31,438 nucleotides of DNA from CAYPIE01 sp964410665 (GTDB lineage Bacteria > Planctomycetota > Planctomycetia > Gemmatales > Gemmataceae), in NCBI GenBank assembly GCA_964410665.1, contig CAYPIE010000069.1, positions 1 to 31,438 of the forward strand, read 5' to 3'. The translations under genes were made by a program, and so were the position numbers. The notes beneath the pieces were generated by a model that did not search any database, had not been told where the DNA came from, and saw only the letters and a list, made by a program, of their open reading frames with translations. Positions 1-8,253 of this stretch are shown one piece after another (position 1 is the first letter of the stretch; each line of letters starts with the position of its first letter).

Positions 1-8
1 CCTCGCAG

Positions 9-49
9 GGTTGCCTTGGTCCGGGTGGCACGCCCGGACCAAGGCAACC
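9..49. repeat. Perfect 17-bp-stem hairpin (dispersed palindrome)
   Basis: Positions 9-25 are the exact reverse complement of 33-49, leaving a 7-nt loop at 26-32. No T-run follows on either side, so it is not a classical intrinsic terminator. The centre (23-35) reads GGGTGGCACGCCC; the inverted form of the same 13-mer occurs at 29533-29545 inside another hairpin, which suggests a dispersed intergenic palindrome family. It could also end a transcript whose gene lies left of the window. Confidence 0.7.
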
Positions 50-519
50 ATCGTGCCGAACACCATTGGCTTCCCACCCGCCGCTCGGGAGGAAGACCCT
101 ACACCTTCCGTGCCACGCACTTGCTTGCTGTTCGAAAAGCCCCCTCACCTGCCAGTCCAAATACTACAAACACGTCAGAGATGCGTGTCAGGTGCTTGTG
201 GGGAATTCCCTGAAATGGGAATCGCAATCGAACGCGATCCTTGAATCCAAGCCTCACAAAGATCTGGCAACCGAGCGATGGTCTCAGTCGTTAATAAGTT
301 TACGGTTTGAAAGTCTTAGAGCTCTAACTGTCCCTGGAGTGAGCCCATCGGCACTCTAATCCAGCCAATTTCACGTTTTGCTCGGCACCATCGCCACAAC
401 TCCCAAAACCCACAGCTGGACCATCCATTTTCCTACAGTAACAGCTCGACTTATTATAAGGTTCGTGAGCAGAATCACTAATCAAGGCTTTATGTCACCC
501 ATTTTTCCCATTTTTTGCT
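50..519. other. Gene-poor intergenic region
   Basis: I see no convincing gene here. The short open frames of 65-97 codons lack recognisable domains and a Shine-Dalgarno sequence. A 12-bp palindrome (TTAGAGCTCTAA) lies at 316-327. The stretch becomes AT-richer toward its right end, where the promoter of the FG-GAP gene is predicted. Confidence 0.5.
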
Positions 520-549
520 TTGACAACATGTTGACAAGGTCAGTATGAT
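520..549 (+). promoter_or_regulatory. Predicted sigma70-type promoter of the FG-GAP gene
   Basis: A perfect -35 hexamer TTGACA (520-525) is followed by an 18-bp spacer and a near-consensus -10 TATGAT (544-549), about 48 bp before the ATG at 597. A second TTGACA at 531-536 has no well-placed -10. The call rests on consensus matching alone. Confidence 0.45.
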
Positions 550-596
550 CCCCTTCTATTGTATTTTAGTTCCCCTCTCACCCACCCGAGTCACTT

Positions 597-2528
597 ATGA
601 AACGGCCACCATTGCGTTTGTCGGCGGAATCATTGGAATCGCGTCTCGCCCCAGCAGTCAATTTTCAGTTTAATTTTGAGTTTGATCAGAGTGGTTTCTT
701 TAATAATGTGACGATCCGAAATATCCTCGAGGCCGCGGCCAATCAACTCGAGCCCTTCATCCAAGATCAGTTGCTCGAGATACCCGCGCCCACGGTCGGA
801 ACCGATGGGTGGGCGGCGCGCATTCGGAACCCGAGTGGCAGCGATTTCGTCGAAATCCCCAATTTGGTCGTCCCGGAGAACACCATCATTGTCTATGTCG
901 GAGCGAAAGAGCTGGTCAACCCGACCCTGACCGAGCCGTTCTCGGACTTGACTGTTTCGTCCACCTCCAGTCAAGATTTTCGCGACCTGGTCACTCAGCG
1001 TGGTCAAGAAAATGCCATTGGGGCGGGTGCAACCGACGTCGGACCCTGGGGGGGATCGCTCTCCTTCGACCTCCCGAATACATTCGAACCCGATTGGTAC
1101 TTCGGCTTTGCTCCGCCTCCGGCAGGAAGCAACCAACCCGACTTTTATTCCGCAGTGCAACGCGGCCTGTTCCAAATCCTGGGGTTCGGCACCTCCGACG
1201 CCTTCGGTAGGCTCTCTCCCAATGCTACCTTCGTCGGCCCTAATGCGACGGCGGTGTTTGGCAGCGCGGTTCCCCTTGCTCCGGGCGATCCGCCACTTCG
1301 CTGGCAGCAGAATGTCGGATCGCCCGAGGGGACTGGAGCGGCATTCACTTTGATGGAAGATTCCATGCGTCGTGGCTTTCGGATCCCGCCGAGCCGCCTC
1401 GATGTGGCAGCGATGGTCGACATTGGGTGGGAGGTCGGTGATACTCCGACGACTCCACCCCCTCCCGCCGCTCCGCCGCCACCGATGGTACCCCCTCAGA
1501 CGGTGCCACCTGGCCTGAATATGCATCTGGTCGGTTCGGGCGAAGGAGCGGGGCTCGACGCCACGATTACCTATAATGAGTCTTCGACATTCACTGAGGT
1601 ATCACGCCAGGTCGTCCCGTTCTCCGGTGCACAAGGGGGCAGCTTCACCGGTGGTGCTCGGGTGGTCACGGGTCAGATTGACTCCGACGGGGTACCGGAC
1701 ATTATCGTGGGCCCTGGGCCCGGCATCGCTACGGAGGTGAAGGTCTACAGCGGTGCCAACTACCCGGTCGACCCGAATGGCTCCCTCCTGCGCAATATCA
1801 CCTCGTTCGAAGCTAGCTTCACCGGAGGGGTCTACGTCGCCGCGGGCGATGTCAACGGCGATGGCGTGGATGACATCGCCTTTAGCCCCGATGAAGGTGG
1901 CGGGCCGCGGGTCCGTGTCTTCGATGGCTCTACCTTCGAACAGCTCGCCGATTTCTTTGGGATTGACGATCCCAACTTCCGGGGCGGGGCGCGCGTGGCC
2001 TTGGCCGATATCAGCGGCGATGGCGTTGACGATCTGTTGGTCGCGGCGGGCTTTGGCGGTGGACCACGCTTGGCCGGCTTTGATGGCAACAGTCTGCGAC
2101 CAGGCATGACGCCGACTAAAATCTTTAGTGACTTTTTTGTTTTCGAAGAGACGCTACGCAACGGCATCTTCATCGCGGGTGGGGATGTCGATGGCGATGG
2201 CAACGGCGATGTGATTGCCGGCGGCGGTCCCGGCGGTGGTCCCCGCGTTACCATCTTGAGTGGGCTCAACTTGGTGGCTTCCGACTCCCAGGCCACCCTC
2301 GCCAACTTCTTTGCCGGCGACGAAAACAACCGCGGCGGCGTCCGGGTCGGAGTCGAAAACATTGACTCCGACGGCCAGGCCGACTTGCTCACTGGCGCTG
2401 GCACCGATGCCCAACCGGTAGTAACCACCTACTTGGGCCGTGATATGACTCCGACGGGTACTCCCCCGGTGAACCAACAATATCTGATCTTTGATGCTTC
2501 CTTCCTAGGTGGAGTCTTTGTGGGCTAA
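597..2528 (+). CDS. Exported FG-GAP/VCBS-repeat protein with degenerate metzincin-like domain
   Basis: A 643-residue protein, probably exported. The N-terminus is short and basic with LESRLAPA at residues 13-20, a tag common at the start of exported planctomycete proteins. Residues about 25-280 resemble the matrixin-like metalloprotease domain of planctomycete surface proteins: a dead-site helix ending ILGFGTSDAF, then a GTG...LM segment and LDVAAMVDIGWEV. The zinc motif is gone: where HExxHxxGFG is expected, residues 189-198 read RGLFQILGFG. A proline-rich linker (about 280-303) leads to five FG-GAP/VCBS repeats (about 360-640), with calcium-loop motifs such as DSDGVPD, NGDGVDD, SGDGVDD, DGDGNGD and DSDGQAD, a propeller-type surface or adhesion module. 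There is no clear Shine-Dalgarno before the ATG, but a strong promoter candidate precedes it. The function is unknown; proteolysis is unlikely. Confidence 0.85.
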   Translation: MKRPPLRLSAESLESRLAPAVNFQFNFEFDQSGFFNNVTIRNILEAAANQLEPFIQDQLLEIPAPTVGTDGWAARIRNPSGSDFVEIPNLVVPENTIIVYVGAKELVNPTLTEPFSDLTVSSTSSQDFRDLVTQRGQENAIGAGATDVGPWGGSLSFDLPNTFEPDWYFGFAPPPAGSNQPDFYSAVQRGLFQILGFGTSDAFGRLSPNATFVGPNATAVFGSAVPLAPGDPPLRWQQNVGSPEGTGAAFTLMEDSMRRGFRIPPSRLDVAAMVDIGWEVGDTPTTPPPPAAPPPPMVPPQTVPPGLNMHLVGSGEGAGLDATITYNESSTFTEVSRQVVPFSGAQGGSFTGGARVVTGQIDSDGVPDIIVGPGPGIATEVKVYSGANYPVDPNGSLLRNITSFEASFTGGVYVAAGDVNGDGVDDIAFSPDEGGGPRVRVFDGSTFEQLADFFGIDDPNFRGGARVALADISGDGVDDLLVAAGFGGGPRLAGFDGNSLRPGMTPTKIFSDFFVFEETLRNGIFIAGGDVDGDGNGDVIAGGGPGGGPRVTILSGLNLVASDSQATLANFFAGDENNRGGVRVGVENIDSDGQADLLTGAGTDAQPVVTTYLGRDMTPTGTPPVNQQYLIFDASFLGGVFVG

Positions 2529-2933
2529 GGACTTATGCCCCAGCCCGACATGATGGACGGCATCCGGTGACACGTCTGTGCTTCACCGTCTGTGCTCCGC
2601 CACTGCATCTGCTGGCGATCGGGACCATCTCGAGCGCCAGCAGGTGTTGCGTCATCCCCTTCGAAGCTTCTCTGAATCGACGGTTCTTTTGGACACCGAT
2701 GCCTCACGAAGCCCGCGCGTGGCAAGGCAATTCGCTCACATATTATCAATGTGTTGAATAAGCAGAATTTATGAATGGGCCCAGATCCATTCACGTCGAC
2801 CTGAATCCCCAATAAGCTGTTGCTTCGCGGTTGCCTAGACGTCCGACAATCGAGACCATAGGCAGGACACCGAGACGCTCTGGACCGCACACTCAACGCG
2901 AGCCAATCCTCCACGCTGAAAAAGAGATTCACC
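2529..2933. other. Intergenic region with terminator-like hairpin
   Basis: No supported gene in this stretch. A perfect 9-bp inverted repeat (2609-2617 with 2635-2643) could end the FG-GAP transcript about 80-115 nt after its stop codon, but no T-run follows it. The rest shows no clear signal. Confidence 0.45.
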
Positions 2934-3905
2934 ATGTTGTTACGCCGCACCTGGTTGTTCACCGCTCTGCTTGGGGCTGGGGCTTTCATCGGCGACACCG
3001 CCGTCTCTCGCCCTCTTGGAACGTTACTCAACGCCCAACAAACCGCCTCGCCCATGCGAGGTTCTGGGAACGAACAGGAGCCTGACCCATCCGCGGCGGC
3101 CGCTGCGGAGTCCGCCCTTCGGGATGCCACTGCTTCGTTTCTCGCCGCCTTGGACTCGGGCGACGCGAAGAAGGTTGCGGGCCATTGGACCCCAAGGGGT
3201 GAGTATGCCGGCCCGGAAGGACAGACGATTCGCGGGCGACAGGACATCGAGGCCAAGTACGCTGCCAACTTGGACAAACTTCGCAAGATCCGCAGTTCCT
3301 TCGAGGTGGATTCGGTCCGTTTTCTGGCACCAGGTACCGCGATTCAGGAAGGCTATTTTCGGGTCCGTCCGGGCAACGGTGAAACGCCCGTGGTCAGCCG
3401 ATACAGTGCTTTATATGTCCGCGACGGAGATACCTGGCGAATCGCCCTGCTCCGCGAATGGCCCAGTGACGGCTACTCGCTCCGGGAACTCGACTGGCTG
3501 ATTGGCACTTGGGTCACTACCCGTGACGGCACCGAGGTCCGGACCACTTATGCATGGGCCCTCAACAAGTCTTTCCTTCAGTCCCGTCTACGCATCACGC
3601 GCGACGACGAGGTGATTTCCGGGACACAGATGATCGGCAAAGACGCAGCCACTGGCTTCATCCGCATGTGGACCTTTGAAAGCCAAGGCGGGTTCGGTGA
3701 GGCTACCTGGACCAAGGACGGGAACAAGTGGGTGGTGGAGACCAACGCGACTCTACCGGACGGGTCGGTCATGACTGCGACAAACATTTATACACGACTT
3801 GGGGACAATGCTTTCCAATGGCAGTCGATCAACCGCACACTGGATGGCGAACCGTTGGAAGATGTTGCCCCGATCAAGGTGATCCGGGCCACGACCAACC
3901 AATAA
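2934..3905 (+). CDS. Exported SnoaL/NTF2-like protein (SgcJ/EcaC-type)
   Basis: A 323-residue protein with an N-terminal signal sequence (basic LLRR, hydrophobic residues about 6-20), so likely periplasmic or secreted. After an Ala/Pro-rich spacer, residues about 58-175 form an NTF2/SnoaL-like domain: a helix ATASFLAALDSGDAKKVAGH, a WTPRGEY strand, RGRQDI, and a closing sheet SRYSALYVRDGDTWRIALLR. Similar proteins are annotated as SgcJ/EcaC-family oxidoreductase or DUF4440. Residues about 185-320 form a second, beta-rich domain starting ELDWLIGTWV, similar in outline to the lipocalin-like tail often fused to this family in planctomycetes. The substrate is unknown. A weak AAGAG ribosome site precedes the ATG. 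The next gene starts 46 bp downstream on the same strand, so the two may be co-transcribed. Confidence 0.75.
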   Translation: MLLRRTWLFTALLGAGAFIGDTAVSRPLGTLLNAQQTASPMRGSGNEQEPDPSAAAAAESALRDATASFLAALDSGDAKKVAGHWTPRGEYAGPEGQTIRGRQDIEAKYAANLDKLRKIRSSFEVDSVRFLAPGTAIQEGYFRVRPGNGETPVVSRYSALYVRDGDTWRIALLREWPSDGYSLRELDWLIGTWVTTRDGTEVRTTYAWALNKSFLQSRLRITRDDEVISGTQMIGKDAATGFIRMWTFESQGGFGEATWTKDGNKWVVETNATLPDGSVMTATNIYTRLGDNAFQWQSINRTLDGEPLEDVAPIKVIRATTNQ

Positions 3906-3951
3906 CAGAAGGCGCTGGCCGACCGACACCCTGTTGCCAGGAGCAACCATC

Positions 3952-5361
3952 ATGACACACACAGCCAAGCTCACCGTCTTCTTGTCGATTCTGCTGTTCA
4001 CCCACGATGCACTCGGGCAACGTGGCCGGGGGCGAGGTGGGTTTGCCCGCGGGGCCTCGGCCGGGCACTTCGCTGGAACTCCGCGCGGCACATACCGGTC
4101 CACTCCCGTACTCGGTCCGCAAGGCGGATATGGGACCAGAACCTCGGTCCGAACCCCGGTCATGCCCACCTACGCCGGAGGTACGCGACAAGCAGGTCGC
4201 ACATCGGGATCCTACACCACTCCGAGAGGGACGACGATCGACTACGGTGCCGCCGGCCGTGGAGGAACTACGGCCCGAGGAACCCAGTACGGCAGGGGCG
4301 TCGGTGGGGTTCAAGTTACCACTCCAACAGGACAGACCGCCACAAAAGTGGGTCGGGCTGGCGGGGCCGTCGGCCCCGGCGGGGTTGCCGTGGGCGGACG
4401 TTCGTCCGCTGCCAGAGCCACCGGTCCAGGTGGAAGCGCTAGCCAGGTATCGGGCAGTCGAACCGTTGCCGGACCCGGAGGCAGCATGTCGCGATCCTAC
4501 CGCGGCGGGGTCGCGGTAGGACCGAACGGCGCCGTCGCCGGCAAGAGTCGCGCCGCCGTGAGGACCGGCCCTGGAGGTACGGTTGCGGCCGGCAGTCGGG
4601 GTCGGGTCGCCGTTGGACCGTATGGCTCTTCTGCCGCGGCGTCACGGACCGTCGCTGGGAGGACTCGGTACGGTACCTACTACCGTTCGTCGGCCGCCTT
4701 TGCAGCACAGGGATCGGTCGTGCGGAGAAACTTCCGCTACTACAACACCTTTACCCCAGGCTGGTACGCAAAGTATCCAGGTGCCTGGTTCGCAGCGGGG
4801 TGGGCAGCCGGTCGGGTCTGGTCCGCGGCAACTTGGGGCACCGTTTCCTCTTACTGCGGCTACCCTGCCCAACCCGCGTACTACGATTATGGCTCGACCG
4901 TCGTGTATGAGGGAGACTCAGTCTATATCGACGGCGAATCGGTTGGAACCACAGAAGAATATGCAGCCTCCGCCATCGAGATCGCTGATGCGGGCCGGAA
5001 CAGCCAACCCCCTCAAGAAGAGTCATGGCAACCTCTCGGAGTCTTCGCCATGGTGCGGGATGATGAGGAGACGTCCGACAAAATCTTCCAACTCGCGGTC
5101 AGCAAGGACGGGGTGATCCGCGGGAATTACTACGATGCCATCGCCGACAATACCTTACCGGTCTATGGCTCGGTCGATCCGCAGACGCAGCGTGCCGCCT
5201 GGTCAATCGGTGAGAAGAAAGAGATTGTCTACGAAGCCGGGATCGCCAACTTAACCCGCGATGAGGCACCGGTCTTGGTGCATTTCGGTGAGAACCGTAC
5301 CGAACAGTTTACCTTCGTTCGGGTCCAGCAACCGGAGGATGCTAGTAACCAACAGCCTTGA
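3952..5361 (+). CDS. Exported Gly-rich GPGG-repeat protein ('protocadherin-like')
   Basis: A 469-residue protein with a signal peptide (hydrophobic residues about 7-20, ending DALGQ). I start it at the ATG at 3952 because AGGAG lies 7 nt upstream; an upstream TTG at 3934 has no such site. Residues about 20-250 are a Gly/Arg/Ala/Ser/Thr-rich low-complexity region with imperfect GPGG or GPxG units (VAVGPNGAVAGKSR, VAVGPYGSSAAASR). Such proteins are often labelled mu-protocadherin in planctomycete genomes; the name implies no cadherin function. A Tyr/Trp-rich segment follows, then a compact C-terminal domain (about 340-460) with QPLGVFAMVRDD and an FTFVRVQQP ending, found in other planctomycete proteins. 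It is probably envelope-associated; its role is unknown. Confidence 0.75.
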   Translation: MTHTAKLTVFLSILLFTHDALGQRGRGRGGFARGASAGHFAGTPRGTYRSTPVLGPQGGYGTRTSVRTPVMPTYAGGTRQAGRTSGSYTTPRGTTIDYGAAGRGGTTARGTQYGRGVGGVQVTTPTGQTATKVGRAGGAVGPGGVAVGGRSSAARATGPGGSASQVSGSRTVAGPGGSMSRSYRGGVAVGPNGAVAGKSRAAVRTGPGGTVAAGSRGRVAVGPYGSSAAASRTVAGRTRYGTYYRSSAAFAAQGSVVRRNFRYYNTFTPGWYAKYPGAWFAAGWAAGRVWSAATWGTVSSYCGYPAQPAYYDYGSTVVYEGDSVYIDGESVGTTEEYAASAIEIADAGRNSQPPQEESWQPLGVFAMVRDDEETSDKIFQLAVSKDGVIRGNYYDAIADNTLPVYGSVDPQTQRAAWSIGEKKEIVYEAGIANLTRDEAPVLVHFGENRTEQFTFVRVQQPEDASNQQP

Positions 5362-5761
5362 CCAAATCGATGCTTGAGGAGCCAGAGCGGCTATCGGGTC
5401 ATACCGCTCGAACGGTCGACCCGCGTGACGAACCAGGCCTGGCCCTCGGCGAAGGGAGCCCTGGAGGAAAGACCGTTTCGACCAGCATTCACCGGCAAGG
5501 TCGCCCGTCAAAGACCGCGGGGTTGAAAACGTACGCCCTACTACACCTGCGAGTCTCACCAACACTTGGGAGATCAGTAGCTCGCGCGAAGTCCGCGACC
5601 GGCATGTCACGCCCCGAGCGACGCAGGAGGCTGATCACACTCGTAGGAGACCCAGGGCCCGCACCATCGAGCGACCAGGTAGCCCTGAGGACCAGCCCCG
5701 GTCGCAGGCCGCTGGTTGCCGAGTCGTGGTTGGGCGACTGCCTCTGTCCCATCAAACTGGG
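5362..5761. other. Gene-poor intergenic region before the kinase
   Basis: I see no recognisable gene. A 150-codon open frame starting at 5358 is basic, Pro/Arg-rich and lacks any domain, so I treat it as spurious. No strong hairpin was noticed. The right end holds the kinase's -10 candidate. Confidence 0.45.
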
Positions 5762-5767
5762 TATAAT
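5762..5767 (+). promoter_or_regulatory. Perfect -10 hexamer upstream of the kinase
   Basis: TATAAT lies about 85 bp upstream of the kinase start and is preceded by TGGG (one base off an extended -10). No good -35 hexamer sits 16-19 bp upstream, so the call is tentative. Confidence 0.3.
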
Positions 5768-5852
5768 AAATGACTTGCAGCCTGGACCGACGGGTCCAGA
5801 CGCAACTTGATTCTTTCGTCCCAACCTCGTCGATCCGCCAAAGGGTAGCTTC

Positions 5853-8156
5853 TTGTCCGGAACGAACACCACGATCGACCAAAGTGGGGAACGGCCTGTC
5901 GTCCCCTCCACCGGTACTTACATCACCGCTTCTTTTGAAAAAGAGCATCTGGACTTAGCCTTCGCAAGCGAACTGCTTGGGAAGGCTCGGTTTTCCGAAC
6001 GCCAACTCGCTTTGGCCATCGCCGACTGGAGCCTCTACGGCGACACTTCTCTCGGGGCGCGTTTAATCGATGTCGGGCTCCTTTCCGCCGAGGATCGCGA
6101 TCATCTCGAGACCGCCGCCCGCGCCCGTCTCGAGCGCGTCCTTCCAGCGAACACGGATCCGGATCAAAGCAACGTGGCCGCTCTGTTGGAGCGGCTGGAT
6201 CCCACCGGGCGCGTCGCTCGGCTGATGGGATCGGTGACCGTCAGTAGCTCGATGAGCAAGGGGGGATCACGGACATCGCTTGGGCACTATACGCTGATCC
6301 GCAAGCTAGGACAGGGGGGCATTGGTACGGTCTGGTTGGCCCGCGACGAAAATATCAAGCGCTATGTGGCCTTGAAAGAAGTCTCGCTGGGCGCGGACTC
6401 CGCCGGACACACCATGGCGAGGTTTCGTCGAGAAGCCGAGATCACCGGCCGACTCGAGCACCCGAGCATCGTACCGGTCTATCATTTTGGCGAAGATCAG
6501 CATACCGGACGGGCGTTTTATGCCATGCGATTTCTGGGGAAACAGACTCTGCAGCAGGCAATCGATGACTATCACGAGCGGCGTTCGTCCAACTATGATG
6601 ATCCAATGCTGCTGCGCAATTTGTTAAGTGCCTTCTATAACATCTGTAATGCTGTAGCCCATGCCCATTCACGCAAGGTGATCCACCGCGATCTTAAACC
6701 AACCAATGTTGCCATCAATACCTTCGGCCAAGTGATTGTGATTGACTGGGGCATGGCAAAGATCCTCGACGAAGCCGATCCCGGGACCACCGGGAGCGAA
6801 CTCGCGATCGAAGCCGATCTGCAACAAACCGTTGCCGGACAAGTTCTCGGGACACCGTTGTACATGGCCCCTGAACAAGCGGCGGGGCGTATCGACAGTA
6901 TCGATGAACGTACTGACGTTTATGGATTAGGTGCCATCTTGTTTGCCATTCTGACGGGTGCCGCGCCACACGAGCGTACGCATTCGTTGTCGACCACCAG
7001 TGGTGCCCGCAGTTTGATTCGGGCGATTGCCGAGGGGCACACCCCGGTGGTCAGTGAAGCCAACCCCGACATCGATCCAGCGCTCGCCGCGATTTGTGAG
7101 CGGGCTATGGCCAAACGCTCTTACGCACGGTATCAGTCAGCATTCGAACTCGGCGAGGAGATCCAACGCTGGATGGCTGGCGAGCCCGTCGCCGCAGCCC
7201 CGGAATCGCTACTACAGCGGTTGGGCCGTTGGATCCTGGCCCACAAGCGACTGTCGCACACCCTCGGGGCGTTGCTAATCGTGATCCTGGTCGCCGGGAG
7301 TATGTTTGGTGTCATGGCCTATCAAGCTCAGGAAGCCGTCCGGCAGACCGAGTTTGATGGGCTCCGCGCCGCCGGCCGCGAAATCAAGGTCCGCCTGACC
7401 GATGCGGGTCAGGATCTCCGTAAAGATGTTCGCTTCATGTCAACCCTACCGCCGATCCAAGCGCTCATTGCTACGCAATCCGGCTCACCAATGAAGCCTG
7501 GGGAGGAGAGTGAGGATGTTTGGCGTGAACGTCTTGAAACGATCTATGCCGGCTTACTCCGGGCCAACCCGAACTATCTCTCAGTCGCCTACCTTGCCAT
7601 GAGCAAGGAAGATGCCCAGGGGCTGGTTCGGGTGGAACGCTATCGGACTGACCCGGCGTACCTACGCCGGGTACCCCGGACGCGCTTAGGCTCCCAAAGT
7701 GTGACTCCCTTCTTGAAGGAGGTGCTTGCCCTTCCCCCCGGGGAGGTGAAATTTACCTTGAGCGAGCAGGCCCAAGGTGGGCATCCACGTCTGCTCGGGG
7801 CTATCCCGGTGTACAGTGATCTGACCGGTGACCCGTTCGGGTTGGTGGTGATCGAGGCAGGTCTGTTCAACTGGGTACGTCGTACCCTCGATGGCCTCTC
7901 CGTCCGGGACTCTGAGATCTATATTACCCGAGCGGATGGTCAGATCTGGTTAACTTCCCTCCCCGAGGTGGGGATCCGGGAGCGTTTGCACAATGCCAAT
8001 ATCGACTCGATCATCCCTGAGTTGGCTTCGTTCTTTACCAACACCAATATTGAGGAAGTGCATTCGGTCCCGGGCAAGTACATCGCCCTCCATGTCCGGC
8101 TAGACCCGGATGATCCGCAAACCGCGATCGGTGTGGTGCTACGACTGAACGAATAA
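5853..8156 (+). CDS. Transmembrane Ser/Thr protein kinase with Cache-like sensor domain
   Basis: A 767-residue kinase. Residues about 29-100 are the helical module typical of planctomycete kinases (AFASELLGKARFSERQLA...). The kinase domain (about 146-445) has the Gly loop GQGGIGTV (153-160), Lys175 in VALKEV, Glu194, catalytic HRDLKPTN (278-285), a DWG magnesium motif (298-300, DFG in most kinases, DWG being common in this phylum) and MAPE (338-341). All key residues are present, so it should be active. One membrane helix (about 469-490) leads to an extracytoplasmic domain (about 491-767) resembling Cache/PDC sensors: SVAYLAMSKEDAQGLVRVER, a PGEVKF segment, AIPVYSDLTGDPFGLVVIEA and ITRADGQIWL. 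It probably couples an external small-molecule signal to phosphorylation. The start is TTG with AAGGG 8 nt upstream. Confidence 0.88.
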   Translation: MSGTNTTIDQSGERPVVPSTGTYITASFEKEHLDLAFASELLGKARFSERQLALAIADWSLYGDTSLGARLIDVGLLSAEDRDHLETAARARLERVLPANTDPDQSNVAALLERLDPTGRVARLMGSVTVSSSMSKGGSRTSLGHYTLIRKLGQGGIGTVWLARDENIKRYVALKEVSLGADSAGHTMARFRREAEITGRLEHPSIVPVYHFGEDQHTGRAFYAMRFLGKQTLQQAIDDYHERRSSNYDDPMLLRNLLSAFYNICNAVAHAHSRKVIHRDLKPTNVAINTFGQVIVIDWGMAKILDEADPGTTGSELAIEADLQQTVAGQVLGTPLYMAPEQAAGRIDSIDERTDVYGLGAILFAILTGAAPHERTHSLSTTSGARSLIRAIAEGHTPVVSEANPDIDPALAAICERAMAKRSYARYQSAFELGEEIQRWMAGEPVAAAPESLLQRLGRWILAHKRLSHTLGALLIVILVAGSMFGVMAYQAQEAVRQTEFDGLRAAGREIKVRLTDAGQDLRKDVRFMSTLPPIQALIATQSGSPMKPGEESEDVWRERLETIYAGLLRANPNYLSVAYLAMSKEDAQGLVRVERYRTDPAYLRRVPRTRLGSQSVTPFLKEVLALPPGEVKFTLSEQAQGGHPRLLGAIPVYSDLTGDPFGLVVIEAGLFNWVRRTLDGLSVRDSEIYITRADGQIWLTSLPEVGIRERLHNANIDSIIPELASFFTNTNIEEVHSVPGKYIALHVRLDPDDPQTAIGVVLRLNE

Positions 8157-8253
8157 AGAACCTCGAAGGGACCTCCACGGTATGCTAGCCTCCACAGGAT
8201 TCTCCTGGTGATCAAGCGGTTGCCAACATTCTCCAAGACGAGGATCCGAACGC

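Noticed and set aside
5358..5810. 150-codon plus-strand frame before the kinase
   Set aside because: It overlaps the preceding stop, has no Shine-Dalgarno or domain, and has atypical Arg/Pro-rich composition.
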